A DNA stretch of 64,000 nt from Burkholderia sp052045245 (GCF_052045245.1 NZ_JBQEON010000003.1:124001-188000), one strand, 5' to 3'. Counted from the stretch's first letter, positions 54,333 to 62,939 are shown. Numbers and translations are program-made. The notes: generated by a model not told the origin, from the letters alone.

Positions 54333-54628
54333 GCTAGGGCCTGTTCACGCTAATAACGGGCTTGCGAACGTGCCTTTCCGCCCGCAGGGCAAGGAGAGAG
54401 GAGGCGCAATAGCCGTAGCTATTGCAACGACGAACGACGCCGCAATGCGGGCGGAAAGGCACGTTCCCCTGTTTGGAAGAAAATCATTCGTGGGGCTGCC
54501 CCCCAGAAGGGCCGATCGCCGCGTCATGCTCCTCGCTAATACGTCGAGTATTCGCTTCGTCGCATTCCTTGCGCTCGGCCCTTCTGGGGGGCAGCGCAAG
54601 CCCGTTATTAGCGTGAACAGGCCCTAGC
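54333..54628. repeat. Nested inverted-repeat (cloverleaf-like) element
   Basis: 296-bp element bounded by a perfect 34-bp inverted repeat (54333-54366 and 54595-54628; arms begin CTAGGGCCTGTTCACGC after the first base). Inside are two further perfect hairpins: 54367-54386 with 54446-54465 (20 bp) and 54497-54515 with 54575-54593 (19 bp). Each carries its own small palindrome at the tip (54406-54425, GCAATAGC/GCTATTGC; 54538-54552, AATAC/GTATT). The interior of hairpin 1 and the reverse complement of hairpin 2 look alike over ~60 bp, as if one unit was duplicated in inverse orientation. No transposase is inside. Open frames in it end in SASPLLA-like tails seen in repeat-derived hypothetical proteins. 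Confidence 0.9.
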
Positions 54629-54683
54629 AGTGAGACGAGATTTCGAAAAGCCATGACAGTTGGAGGGATGAAGGATTGTTCGC

Positions 54684-54698
54684 TAGACGACCGGTCTA
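54684..54698. promoter_or_regulatory. TetR/NemR-type operator, site 1
   Basis: TAGACGACCGGTCTA: an inverted TAGAC...GTCTA dyad with a 5-bp spacer, followed by AT. The same box recurs at 54827. The format is like the NemR operator of E. coli, which controls an ene-reductase of the class found downstream. Confidence 0.65.
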
Positions 54699-54826
54699 AT
54701 CCAGGGCTATCATCCAGCCTCATGAATGCGACGTCGTCCCCGGCGTGCGGCGCAGACGCGAAAATGCCATATCGCGCTGCGATGCTGACCGTGCAGGGGA
54801 GGTCGTCGTTTTTTTGAGGTTTAAAC

Positions 54827-54841
54827 TAGACGACTGGTCTA
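54827..54841. promoter_or_regulatory. TetR/NemR-type operator, site 2
   Basis: TAGACGACTGGTCTA, one base different from site 1 and 143 bp away. It lies 157 bp before the DJ-1/PfpI start in AT-rich DNA, well placed to repress the DJ-1 and ene-reductase genes. Confidence 0.65.
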
Positions 54842-54998
54842 ATAGTCGCGAGCGACAAACATTTTCGACACGCGGCCGGCACGTTGACGCGCGCCAGCGG
54901 CCTAACGGGCAGGCGCGCCGTCGTCGTCGGCACGCGGCGTGCGTCATGCTGGCCGCCACGACGCGGCCCCGTTCCCCATTTCGAAGGAGTGTCCGATC

Positions 54999-55685
54999 AT
55001 GAAGATTCTGGTAGTCCTGACCTCGCACGACACGCTTGGCGACACCGGCAAGAAAACCGGCTTCTGGCTCGAGGAACTGGCCGCGCCGTACTACGCGTTC
55101 AAGGATGCGGGCGTCGAGCTGACGCTCGCGTCGCCGAAGGGTGGCCAGCCGCCCCTCGACCCGAAAAGCAGCGATCCGGCCGCGCAGACCGACGCGACGC
55201 GCCGCTTCGACGCCGATCCGGCGGCCAAGGCCGAGCTCGCGGCCACCCACAAGCTGGCCGACGTGTCGATCGACGATTACGACGCGGTGTTCTATCCGGG
55301 CGGCCATGGCCCGTTGTGGGATCTCGCCGAGGATCTGCATTCGATCGGCCTGATCGAGCGCGCGCTGTCGGCCGGCAAGCCGGTCGCGGCCGTGTGCCAT
55401 GCGCCGGGCGTGCTGCGCCACGTGAAGGATCCGAAGACCGGCGAGTCGGTCGTGCGCGGCAAGCGTGTGACGGGCTTCACCAACAGCGAGGAAGCGGCCG
55501 TCGAGTTGACGGAAGTGGTGCCGTTCCTCGTCGAGGACATGCTGAAGACCAACGGCGCGCAGTTCGAGCGCAGTGCCGACTGGGCGCCGCATGTCGTCAC
55601 CGACGGGCGGCTGATCACGGGGCAGAACCCCGCGTCGTCGGAGCCCGCGGCCGAGGCACTGCTCGCGCAGCTCGGCCGTCAGTAA
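54999..55685 (+). CDS. DJ-1/PfpI-family protein (glyoxalase III or chaperone-like)
   Basis: 228-residue class I glutamine-amidotransferase-like protein. The nucleophile Cys is in AAVCHAPGVL, the acidic partner Glu in KTGFWLEELAAPYY near residue 22, and GG in YPGGHGPLWD. This subgroup (type 1, HchA/ElbB/YajL relatives) detoxifies glyoxals or protects proteins. AAGGAG precedes the ATG at 54999. A terminator follows, then the XenA-like gene. Together with the upstream dyads this suggests an electrophile-response unit. Confidence 0.9.
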   Translation: MKILVVLTSHDTLGDTGKKTGFWLEELAAPYYAFKDAGVELTLASPKGGQPPLDPKSSDPAAQTDATRRFDADPAAKAELAATHKLADVSIDDYDAVFYPGGHGPLWDLAEDLHSIGLIERALSAGKPVAAVCHAPGVLRHVKDPKTGESVVRGKRVTGFTNSEEAAVELTEVVPFLVEDMLKTNGAQFERSADWAPHVVTDGRLITGQNPASSEPAAEALLAQLGRQ

Positions 55686-55689
55686 GCCG

Positions 55690-55718
55690 GCCTGGCGCCG
55701 GCATGACCGGCGCCAGGC
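55690..55718 (+). terminator. Terminator after DJ-1 gene
   Basis: GCCTGGCGCCGG-CATGA-CCGGCGCCAGGC is a perfect 12-bp stem that starts 5 bp after the stop codon and is followed by TGTTT. It would reduce cotranscription with the downstream ene-reductase. Confidence 0.75.
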
Positions 55719-55829
55719 TGTTTCCGCCGCCTGGCACGACCTGCCCGGCGGCGGCCCGAATCGTTCCGCCGTGCGCATCGCGCGGTGGATCATCCAGTCG
55801 TTTCGCAGAACCAAGCAAAGGAGTGGTGG

Positions 55830-56944
55830 ATGTCTGCCTTGTTCGAACCGTTCAAACTCAAGGATGTCACGCTGCGCAACCGCATCGCGGTGCCGCCGAT
55901 GTGCCAGTACGTCGCCGAAGACGGCGTCGTCAACGACTGGCATCACGTGCATCTGGCCGGCATCGCGCGCGGCGGCGCGGGCCTCGTGATCGCGGAGGCG
56001 ACGGCCGTGTCACCGGAAGGGCGCATCACGCCGGGCTGCGCCGGGCTGTGGACCGATGCGCAGGCCGAGGCGTTCGCGCCGTCGGTCGCGGCGATCAAGG
56101 CGGCCGGCGCGGTGCCGGGCATCCAGATCGCGCATGCCGGCCGCAAGGCGAGCGCGAACCGTCCGTGGGAAGGCGACGATCACATCGCCGACGGCGATCC
56201 GCGCGGCTGGCAGACCATCGCGCCGTCGGCGCTGCCGTTCGGCGCGCACCTGCCGAAGACGCCGCGCGCGATGACGCACGACGACATCGCCCGCGCCGCG
56301 TGCAGGCCGACTTCGTCGCATCGGCGAAGCGCGCCCGCGATCTCGGCTTCGAATGGCTCGAGCTGCACTTCGCGCACGGCTATCTCGGCCAGAGCTTCTT
56401 CTCCGTGCATTCGAACCAGCGCGACGACGCGTACGGCGGTTCGGCCGAGAACCGCGGCCGTTTCCTGGTCGACACGCTGAAGGCCGTCCGCCAGGTGTGG
56501 CCGGAGCATCTGCCGCTGACCGCGCGTCTCGGCGTGATCGAATACGACGGCCGCGATGAAGCGACGCTCGCCGAGTCGATCGCACTGACGCAGCGGATGA
56601 AGCGGGAAGGGCTCGACATGCTGAGCGTGTCGGTCGGGTTCTCGACGCCCGACGCGCAGATTCCGTGGGGCCCGGCGTTTCTCGCACCGGTCGCGGAACG
56701 CGTGCGCCGCGAGGCCGGCTTGCCGGTGTCGTCCGCATGGGGCATCGACACGCCGCAACTCGCCGAGCGCGTCGTCGCCGAACAGCAGCTCGACCTCGTG
56801 ATGGTCGGCCGCGCGCACCTGGCCGATCCGCACTGGCCGTACTACGCGGCCAGGCAGCTCGGCGTCGAGCGTCCGTCGTGGATGCTGCCCGCGCCGTATG
56901 CGCACTGGCTCGAACGCTATCGCGTCGCGGACAAGGTAGCCTGA
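55830..56944 (+). pseudogene. XenA-like Old Yellow Enzyme (ene-reductase) with internal frameshift
   Basis: FMN ene-reductase that uses NADPH to reduce activated C=C bonds and nitro compounds. N-terminal part from ATG 55830 (AAAGGAG upstream) reads MSALFEPFKLKDVTLRNRIAVPPMCQY to MTHDDIAR, then the frame is lost near 56290-56305. The continuation in frame -1 reads VQADFVASAKRARDLGFEWLELHFAHGYLGQSFFS through GVERPSWMLPAPYAHWLERY, both halves matching P. putida XenA as I know it. XenA aligned across the joint suggests a 5-bp GC-rich insertion (or a 1-base loss). Active-site His pair (QIAHAGRK, ELHFAHGYL) is otherwise intact. Sequencing error is possible. Confidence 0.88.
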
Positions 56945-57059
56945 GTACGCGTTGCCGCGGGTCGCGGCGTTCGCGGCTCGTATTTGACCCGGTGCGCGAC
57001 AAGCCCCGCCGTTCATGGCGGGGAAGGATAGCGCGGACTGCGTAGCCGTCCTTGGTTTT

Positions 57060-57251
57060 TCAGTGCAGTGTCTGCTGTTGCTCGACGTACTGGAGCACGA
57101 CGGAAATCGACGCACGGCCGCAGCTTGAGGCGAAGTAGGACGGCGACCACAGCACGCCCTTCCAGTAGCGTTTCTGGATGTCCGGTCGTTCCTTGCGCAG
57201 CAGGCGGCTGAACACGCCCTTGAGGCTGTTCACCAGGTATGATCGAGCCAT
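57060..57251 (-). pseudogene. tnpA (Y1 transposase) C-terminal remnant
   Basis: 63 residues matching the C-terminal half of IS200/IS605 TnpA: LVNSLKGVFSRLLRKE, YWKGVLWSPSYFASSCG and the helix with the catalytic Tyr in VVLQYVEQQ. The N-terminal half with the HUH metal-binding motif is absent: the frame opens with a start codon (57251) that overlaps the tnpB start on the other strand. An internal deletion between the divergent genes is the simplest explanation. The fragment cannot catalyse transposition. Confidence 0.85.
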
Positions 57252-58470
57252 GCAACGACTTCAAGCCTTCAAATACGAACTGATGCCAGACGGCCGGCAG
57301 GAGCGGCAAATGCGCCGCTTCGCTGGCTCATGCCGGTTTGTGTTCAACAAGGCACTGGCGTTGCAGAAGGAACGCTACGAGCGAGGCGAGAAGAAGCTCG
57401 GCTACGCCGGGCTGTGCAAGCAGCTCACCGAATGGCGCAACGGCACGGAAACGCCGTGGCTGGCCGATGCCCCGACGCACCCGCTGCAACAGTCGCTCAA
57501 GGATTTGGAGCGCGCCTACACCAACTTTTTCGCCAAGCGGGCCGACTTTCCGCGCTTCAAGAAGAAAAGTCAGTCCGACAGCTTTCGCTATCCCGACCCG
57601 AAGCAGATCAAGCTCGATCAGGCCAACAGCCGAATCTTCCTGCCCAAGCTTGGCTGGTTGCGCTACCGCAATAGCCGGGAAGTGTTGGGCGAGGTAAAGA
57701 ACGTCATCGTCAGCCTGGCGGGCGGCAAGTGGTCTGTGTCGATTCAGAGCGAACGCGAGGTCGCGCAGCGGATTCCAAGCGGTGGCGCGGTCGGCATTGA
57801 CATGGGCATCGCCCGCTTCGCGACGCTTTCGGACGGCACGTTTTACGCACCACTCAACAGCTTCAGGCGGCACGAGACGGCATTGCGCAAAGCGCAGCAG
57901 GCGTTGAGCCGCAAGACGAAATTCAGCAGCAACTGGAAGAAGGTGAAAGCCCGCGTCCAGCGCATTCATTCCCGCATTGGCAACGCCCGCCGCGACTACC
58001 TGCATAAGACCACGACCACGATCAGCCAAAATCACGCGATGGTGTGTATCGAGGACTTGCAGGTGCGGAACATGTCCAAGTCGGCGGCGGGTACGATCGG
58101 GCAGCCGGGCAGAAATGTTCGGGCCAAGTCTGGCCTGAACAAATCCATTCTGGATCAGGGCTGGTTCGAGTTCCGCCGCCAACTGGATTACAAGCTGGTG
58201 TGGAACGGCGGGCATCTTGTCGCCGTACCTCCGCAGAACACGAGCCGGACGTGTCCGTGCTGCGGCCATGTGTCGAAAGACAACCGCCAGACGCAAGTCC
58301 AGTTCGAGTGTGTGGAATGCGGATTCGAGGAAAACGCCGATGTGGTCGGCGCGATCAATGTTCTCAGGGCGGGACACGCCCGTTGCGCCTGTGTAGTGAG
58401 CGGTGCGGTAAGGCCGCCAGCAGCAGGAACTCACCGAAGCGACCCAGGGGCAGCCCAATGCCGCGCCTGA
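57250..58470 (+). CDS. tnpB: TnpB RNA-guided nuclease (IS605 OrfB)
   Basis: 406-residue TnpB with a complete RuvC site: Asp184 in VGIDMGIARF, Glu268 in VCIEDLQVRNMS and Asp364 in ENADVVGAINVL, and an inserted zinc ribbon (Cys335, Cys338, Cys354, Cys357). The N-terminal HTH/wedge region LMPDGRQERQMRRFAGSCRFVFNKAL is typical. TnpB proteins cut DNA guided by an omegaRNA from the element's right end. All known catalytic residues are kept even though tnpA is broken. ATG 57250 is chosen as the standard start MQRLQAFKYEL. Confidence 0.93.
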   Translation: MQRLQAFKYELMPDGRQERQMRRFAGSCRFVFNKALALQKERYERGEKKLGYAGLCKQLTEWRNGTETPWLADAPTHPLQQSLKDLERAYTNFFAKRADFPRFKKKSQSDSFRYPDPKQIKLDQANSRIFLPKLGWLRYRNSREVLGEVKNVIVSLAGGKWSVSIQSEREVAQRIPSGGAVGIDMGIARFATLSDGTFYAPLNSFRRHETALRKAQQALSRKTKFSSNWKKVKARVQRIHSRIGNARRDYLHKTTTTISQNHAMVCIEDLQVRNMSKSAAGTIGQPGRNVRAKSGLNKSILDQGWFEFRRQLDYKLVWNGGHLVAVPPQNTSRTCPCCGHVSKDNRQTQVQFECVECGFEENADVVGAINVLRAGHARCACVVSGAVRPPAAGTHRSDPGAAQCRA

Positions 58471-58623
58471 GCGCCGTAGGAATCTCCGGCCTTCAGGCCG
58501 GGGAGGATGTCAAGATGCTTGGCACTGCGTGTGCGTGCCATGGCGGCGCCGATGGATAGAATGGCGGTTCGTACAGGCTTCCGGCCTGCGCGAACCGCCA
58601 TTTTTCATTTCGACAGAGGTGTC
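58471..58623 (+). ncRNA. Predicted omegaRNA 3' end and IS right end
   Basis: DNA after tnpB contains the right-end hairpin (58484-58503) that in this family forms the 3' scaffold of the omegaRNA; the guide would begin right after TCAA at 58514 with GATGCTTGGCACTGCGTG. The 5' end usually lies inside the last part of tnpB. Structure and boundaries are inferred from other IS605 elements, not shown here. Confidence 0.45.
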
Positions 58624-59694
58624 ATGGGCGCACACGTCCCGCCGTCTCACGATTCCGCCGCGCGGCCGCGCGTGCAGCAGGTTGCCCGCGCCGGGTTGTA
58701 CGCGGTGCTGCTGGTGCTCGCGCTGTGGGTCATCCGCGACTTTCTTCCCGCCATCGCGTGGGCCTGCGTGATCGCGATCGCGCTGTGGCCGCTGTTGAAG
58801 CGCTTCGAATCCGACCGCTGGTTTCGCGACCGGCCGACCCTGATCGCAACCGTGATCACCACGGGGGTGTCGCTGCTGGTCGTGCTGCCCGTCGCGATCG
58901 CGCTGGGGCAGGCGATCTCGCAGGAGCACGACCTGAGCCTCTGGCTGCATTCGATCCAGGACAACGGCATTGCGCTGCCGGACGTCGTCAGCCGCTTGCC
59001 TTACGGCTCCGCGCAGATCACCGAATGGTGGCAGGCCAATCTCGGTCATCCGCTGCATGCGGGCACCGCAATGCATGGCGCGAGCGGCGAGAAGGTCATC
59101 GCGTTCGGCCGCCAGTTCGGCACGAAGCTCGCGCATGCGCTGTTCGAGTTCGGCTTCATGCTCGTGACGCTGTTCGTGATCATGCGGGCCGGTCACAAGT
59201 TGTCGGGCGCGTTGCTGCAGGGGGCGCGGCGCGCGTTCGGCCGCGGCGGCGGCGAGCTGATCGAGCGGATGGTCGCGGCCGTGTACGGCACGGTGACGGG
59301 GCTCGTCGTCGTCGGGCTCGGCGAGGGCGCGATTCTCGGGATCGCGTATGCGCTCGCGGGGGTGCCGCATGCGGCGCTGCTCGGCCTTGTCACGGCGGTC
59401 GCCGCGATGCTGCCGTTCTGCGCGCCGATCGTGTTCTGCGGCGCGGCGCTCTGGCTGTTCGTGCAGGGCGCGACCATGTGGGCCGTGGTGGTGCTGGTGA
59501 TCGGCTTCGTGGTGGTGTTCGTCGCCGAGCATTTCGTGCGACCGGTGCTGATCGGCAGCTCGACCCGCTTGCCGTTCCTGCTCGTGCTGTTCGGCATCCT
59601 CGGCGGTGCGGAGACGTTCGGGCTGATCGGGCTGTTCGTCGGCCCCGCGCTGATGACGGTGCTGACGATGCTGTGGGCCGAATGGGTCGCATGA
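58624..59694 (+). CDS. AI-2E/PerM-family membrane permease
   Basis: 356-residue inner-membrane protein of the UPF0118/AI-2E family with about eight hydrophobic segments (AVLLVLALWVIRDFLPAIAWACVIAIALWPLL at the start; VVVLVIGFVVVFVAEHFVRPVLIGSSTRLPFLLVLFGILGG near the end). The GSSTRLPFLLVLF-type motif close to the C-terminus is the family hallmark. Members export AI-2 or other solutes, or act as Na/H antiporters; the role here is unknown. It lies just past the IS right end and appears intact. Confidence 0.88.
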   Translation: MGAHVPPSHDSAARPRVQQVARAGLYAVLLVLALWVIRDFLPAIAWACVIAIALWPLLKRFESDRWFRDRPTLIATVITTGVSLLVVLPVAIALGQAISQEHDLSLWLHSIQDNGIALPDVVSRLPYGSAQITEWWQANLGHPLHAGTAMHGASGEKVIAFGRQFGTKLAHALFEFGFMLVTLFVIMRAGHKLSGALLQGARRAFGRGGGELIERMVAAVYGTVTGLVVVGLGEGAILGIAYALAGVPHAALLGLVTAVAAMLPFCAPIVFCGAALWLFVQGATMWAVVVLVIGFVVVFVAEHFVRPVLIGSSTRLPFLLVLFGILGGAETFGLIGLFVGPALMTVLTMLWAEWVA

Positions 59695-59933
59695 CGATGC
59701 CGGTCGTCGCGCCGGTTCGAAATATCGATGCATGGGCATCGATGCGTGTGCGAGCCGACGCGGTGCCGCAACGGTTCGTGACGATTGGACGCGCACCGAA
59801 CGACGTCGAACCGGGCAGTCGGACACAAGTCTCTACATTTCTTTTCGATCCGGACCCAAAGGTCGAGTAGCATGAGGCTTTCGATCACGCCGGCATGGCG
59901 CAGCAGACTCTCCCAAGCATGCGATTGATTCCG

Positions 59934-60293
59934 ATGTCCCGTCCCGCGGCGACGCTGTCCCTGGCGGCAAGCTGCCTGATGCTGCACGGCTGCGCGTGGT
60001 TCGACTCGTGGCTGCCGTTCTCGTATTCACGCACGCCGCTGGCGCGGGCCGCGTCGCGGCATGGCGCGACGCGCGCCGATATCGTCCGTGCGGGCGGCAA
60101 CCCGCGCAGCGTCTGGATGGTGCGCAACGGCAGCGGCGTCTGCTACAACTACTTCATCGAGCACGGCAACGATCACCGGCCGTACTTCGTCGTGTTCGAC
60201 AAGGCCGGCGCCGTCACGCAACACGGCTTCGATACCTGCATGGACGCCGACCGCAAAAGCACGCTTCAGCCGGGCAAGGCCGCTTCCCGATAG
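59934..60293 (+). CDS. Small lipoprotein, BamE/OmlA-like
   Basis: 119-residue lipoprotein: MSRPAATLSLAASCLMLHGC with the lipobox LHGC (Cys20). The mature part has GATRADIVRAGGNPRSVWMVRNGSGVCYNYFIEHG, the turn-and-strand layout of SmpA/OmlA-type proteins, with two Cys residues that could pair. In-frame ATG codons at 59895 and 59919 are alternatives; no strong ribosome site decides. Function unknown, probably envelope-associated. It converges on an SDR gene. Confidence 0.65.
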   Translation: MSRPAATLSLAASCLMLHGCAWFDSWLPFSYSRTPLARAASRHGATRADIVRAGGNPRSVWMVRNGSGVCYNYFIEHGNDHRPYFVVFDKAGAVTQHGFDTCMDADRKSTLQPGKAASR

Positions 60294-60338
60294 CGCGGCG
60301 GCCCGTTGCCGCGCCCATCGTCCGGGCCATCCGCGCGA

Positions 60339-61133
60339 TCAGGCGATCGTATCGAGCACGCCCCCGTCGGCACGCAGCGCGGCGCCCGTCGTCGCCGACG
60401 CCTGCGGCGAGCACACGTACACCACGAGATTCGCGATTTCCTCCGGCTGCGCCGGCCGCCGGATGATCGACATCGCGCGCTCGCTGCGCACGAAATCCAC
60501 CGCGACATCGTCGACGCTGCGGCCCGATTCGTCGGCCGTCGCCTTCAGCATCGCGCGCACGCCTTCCGACATCGTCGGCCCCGGCAGCACCGAATTGACC
60601 GTCACGTCGGTGCCGGCCGCGAGCTTCGCGAGGCCGCGCGCGATCGCCAGCTGGGCCGTTTTCGTGAACCCGTAGTGAATCATGTCGACCGGGATGTTCA
60701 AGCCCGATTCCGACGAAATGAACACGATGCGGCCGGTGTTGCGCGCGAGCATGCTCTTCAGGTAGTGCCGCGCCAGACGCACGCCGGACATCACGTTCAC
60801 CTGGAAGTAATGGGCCCATTCGTCGTCGTCGATGTCGAAGAATTCCTTCAGCCCATAGATGCCCGCGTTGTTGACGAGGATGTCGGCGTCGGGCGTGTGC
60901 TCCGCGATGCGGGCGGCACCGGCGGCGTCGGACAGGTCGGCGGCGACGCCGTCGATGTCCGCGTCGGGCACCGCCGTGCGTAGCAGCGCGAGCGCGGACT
61001 CGACCGACTTGTCGCTGCGTCCGTTGACGACGACGCGCGCGCCTGCGAGCGCGAGCCCTTCGGCGATCGCCAGCCCGATGCCGGCGGTGGAAGCGGTGAC
61101 GACCGCGGTCTTGCCTGTCAGATCGATGTGCAT
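60339..61133 (-). CDS. Short-chain dehydrogenase/reductase
   Basis: 264-residue SDR. Cofactor motif TASTAGIG (residues ~13-20) with Arg in VNGRSDKS suggesting NADP(H), NNAG at VNNAGIYGLKEF, catalytic Ser in ISSESGLN, and the Tyr-Lys pair in HYGFTK (Tyr near 154). The protein starts MHIDLTGKTAVV. It is divergent from an AraC gene (177 bp apart), which probably controls it. Substrate unknown. Confidence 0.9.
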   Translation of the reverse strand: MHIDLTGKTAVVTASTAGIGLAIAEGLALAGARVVVNGRSDKSVESALALLRTAVPDADIDGVAADLSDAAGAARIAEHTPDADILVNNAGIYGLKEFFDIDDDEWAHYFQVNVMSGVRLARHYLKSMLARNTGRIVFISSESGLNIPVDMIHYGFTKTAQLAIARGLAKLAAGTDVTVNSVLPGPTMSEGVRAMLKATADESGRSVDDVAVDFVRSERAMSIIRRPAQPEEIANLVVYVCSPQASATTGAALRADGGVLDTIA

Positions 61134-61310
61134 GAGCGTATCGGTGTGAAAAAGGGTAAGTGGGGAACGGGGATCGGACCCGCCGCGTCGGCCGCGGCGG
61201 CCGGAATTCAAAGCTTAGGCGATCCGGCCGCGAAGCGTCGGATCGCGGTTGCATCGCGCCGCGCAGTCTTGTACGGTGTGCGTTCACCGTCCGATCCGGG
61301 AGCCTGTCGC

Positions 61311-62159
61311 GTGAGCCGTTCCGCCAATACCGTTGCCGCGCCGTCGCCGTTCTGGCGCGACGCCGCGCTGCCGTTCATCGAGGCGCGCACCGTCGACGAC
61401 GGGCGGACGATCTGCTACGCGAAGCACACGCACGACACGTTTTCGCTCGGCGCGATCGTCGGCGGCACGAGTACCTACCTGAACGGGGCGACGAAGGAAC
61501 ACGTCGGGCGCGGCGTGCTCGTGATGATCGATCCGGAGCAAGTGCATGCCTGCAATCCGTACGGCGCTGACGCATGGGCGTACCGGATGGTCTATGTGGA
61601 CGTGCCGTGGCTCGCGCGCCTCCAGCATTCGCTGGGGCGCGATCCGAATCGCGATTTTCACGGGTTTTCGCCGAAGTTGACGGAGCGGCGCGACCTGTTC
61701 GCACAGTTCGGCGGCTTTTACCGCACGCTCGTCGCACCCTCTGTGGATCCGCTCGGCAAGGAAAGCGCGGCGGTCGAATTCTTCACGCGGCTGCACGGCG
61801 CGCTCGATCGCGCGCTACCCGACGACGCGCGGCGCGGGGCCGACAACGCGAGGCTTTCTCGCGCGGCCGACTACATCGCCGCGCATTGCCGTCAGGCCGT
61901 CACGCTCGATGCGATCTGCGCGGCGGCCGACCTGTCGCCGTCGTACCTGATCCGCGCGTTCAACGCGCGCTACGGGATGACGCCGCATGCGTTCCTGATC
62001 GATCGGCGCGTGCAGTACGGTCGGGCGGAGTTGCGCCGCGGCAGGCCGATCGCCGACGTCGCGCTCGATGCGGGCTTCGCGGACCAGGCGCATTTCCAGC
62101 GCGCGTTCCGGCGTATTGCGGCCGCCACGCCGGGGCAATATCGAAGCGCCGCGAGCTGA
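61311..62159 (+). CDS. AraC-family regulator
   Basis: 282-residue regulator from GTG 61311 (GGGAG upstream). N-terminal cupin-like sensor (CYAKHTHDTFSLGAIVGGTSTYLNG; YRMVYVD) and C-terminal double HTH (LDAICAAADLSPSYLIRAFNARYGMTPHAFLIDRRV and IADVALDAGFADQAHFQRAFRRIAAATPGQYR). This sensor-HTH type often regulates adjacent LysE-type exporters; here an SDR lies divergent and a LysE gene lies convergent, both possible targets. Confidence 0.92.
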   Translation: MSRSANTVAAPSPFWRDAALPFIEARTVDDGRTICYAKHTHDTFSLGAIVGGTSTYLNGATKEHVGRGVLVMIDPEQVHACNPYGADAWAYRMVYVDVPWLARLQHSLGRDPNRDFHGFSPKLTERRDLFAQFGGFYRTLVAPSVDPLGKESAAVEFFTRLHGALDRALPDDARRGADNARLSRAADYIAAHCRQAVTLDAICAAADLSPSYLIRAFNARYGMTPHAFLIDRRVQYGRAELRRGRPIADVALDAGFADQAHFQRAFRRIAAATPGQYRSAAS

Positions 62160-62247
62160 ACGGTGAACGTTGGGCGGTGCCGGCACCGCTTGCCGCCATC
62201 GACCACCGGCGGCATCCGCCGCGACCTCGCACACCGAAGCAACGACA

Positions 62248-62844
62248 CTAGATATCGAGCAAATAAAGCGCGCTGCCTGCAAGCAGCAGCGCCATCGCGC
62301 GGTTGAACAGCCGCATCCGCCGCGCATTCGCGAGCCGGTGCCGCAGCGACGCACCCGCATACGCCCAGCACGCGATCGACGCAAAGCAGATCACCAGATA
62401 TAGCGCCGCGAACTGCCACACCTGCGCGCGGTCGCCGTCGGCCGCATACGCGCCCATCGCTGCCACGCACGCGAGCCACGCTTTCGGATTCAGCCATTGC
62501 ATCGCCGCACCGGCCGTGGCCGACGGGCCGGCCGCATTCCGTGCGCCGGATTCGGTCGACAGCCGGCCGTCGTCGAGCGCGAGCCGCAACGCAAGGTAGA
62601 GCAGGAAGGCGATTCCCGACCACTGGGTAGCCGTGGTCAGCATCGGCCAGCGTGCGAGCGCCGCGTGCAGCCCAAGGCCGATCAGCAGGAACAGCGCGAC
62701 GAAGCCGAGCGTCGCGCCGGCCGCATAGCGCAGGCTTGCGCCGAGACCGTGGCGCGCGCCCGCGCTCAGCGCGACGATATTGACGGGACCGGGCGTGATC
62801 GACGACGCCAGCGCGAACGCCGCCATCGAAACCAGCATGCTCAT
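62248..62844 (-). CDS. LysE/RhtB-family amino-acid exporter
   Basis: 198-residue inner-membrane exporter with about six helices and the LysE signature at the N-terminus: FALASSITPGPVNIVALSAGARHGLGASLRYAAGATLGF. ATG 62844 is preferred over a TTG 24 bp upstream because GGAGAC lies 7-12 bases before it. It converges on the AraC gene. Substrate unknown; the family exports basic, neutral or hydroxy amino acids. Confidence 0.9.
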   Translation of the reverse strand: MSMLVSMAAFALASSITPGPVNIVALSAGARHGLGASLRYAAGATLGFVALFLLIGLGLHAALARWPMLTTATQWSGIAFLLYLALRLALDDGRLSTESGARNAAGPSATAGAAMQWLNPKAWLACVAAMGAYAADGDRAQVWQFAALYLVICFASIACWAYAGASLRHRLANARRMRLFNRAMALLLAGSALYLLDI

Positions 62845-62939
62845 CAGATGTCTCCATGCGAATGTCAAAGTCGCATCGAGACTAAAGCAGCCGCGCGTGC
62901 CCGTATTGAAGAAAACTGCCCTCGGCGGTGGGGCCGCCG

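Larger units (their letters stand above)
56989..58513 (+). mobile_element. IS200/IS605-family element with tnpB
   Basis: A left-end hairpin (CCCCGCC-GTTCAT-GGCGGGG, 57004-57023) and a right-end hairpin (CCGGCC-TTCA-GGCCGG, within 58484-58503, followed by GGAGGATGTCAA) enclose a tnpA remnant and an intact tnpB. The right end resembles the known family consensus. The proposed left boundary follows TTGAC (56984-56988) as the target/TAM and the right boundary follows TCAA (58510-58513), by analogy with ISDra2 TTGAT/TCAA. Exact ends are inference. Confidence 0.8.

Noticed and set aside
54345..54627. Open frames on both strands inside the inverted-repeat element
   Set aside because: They follow the repeat palindromes and give near mirror-image proteins with SASPLLA-like tails; no ribosome sites. 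Treated as repeat DNA.
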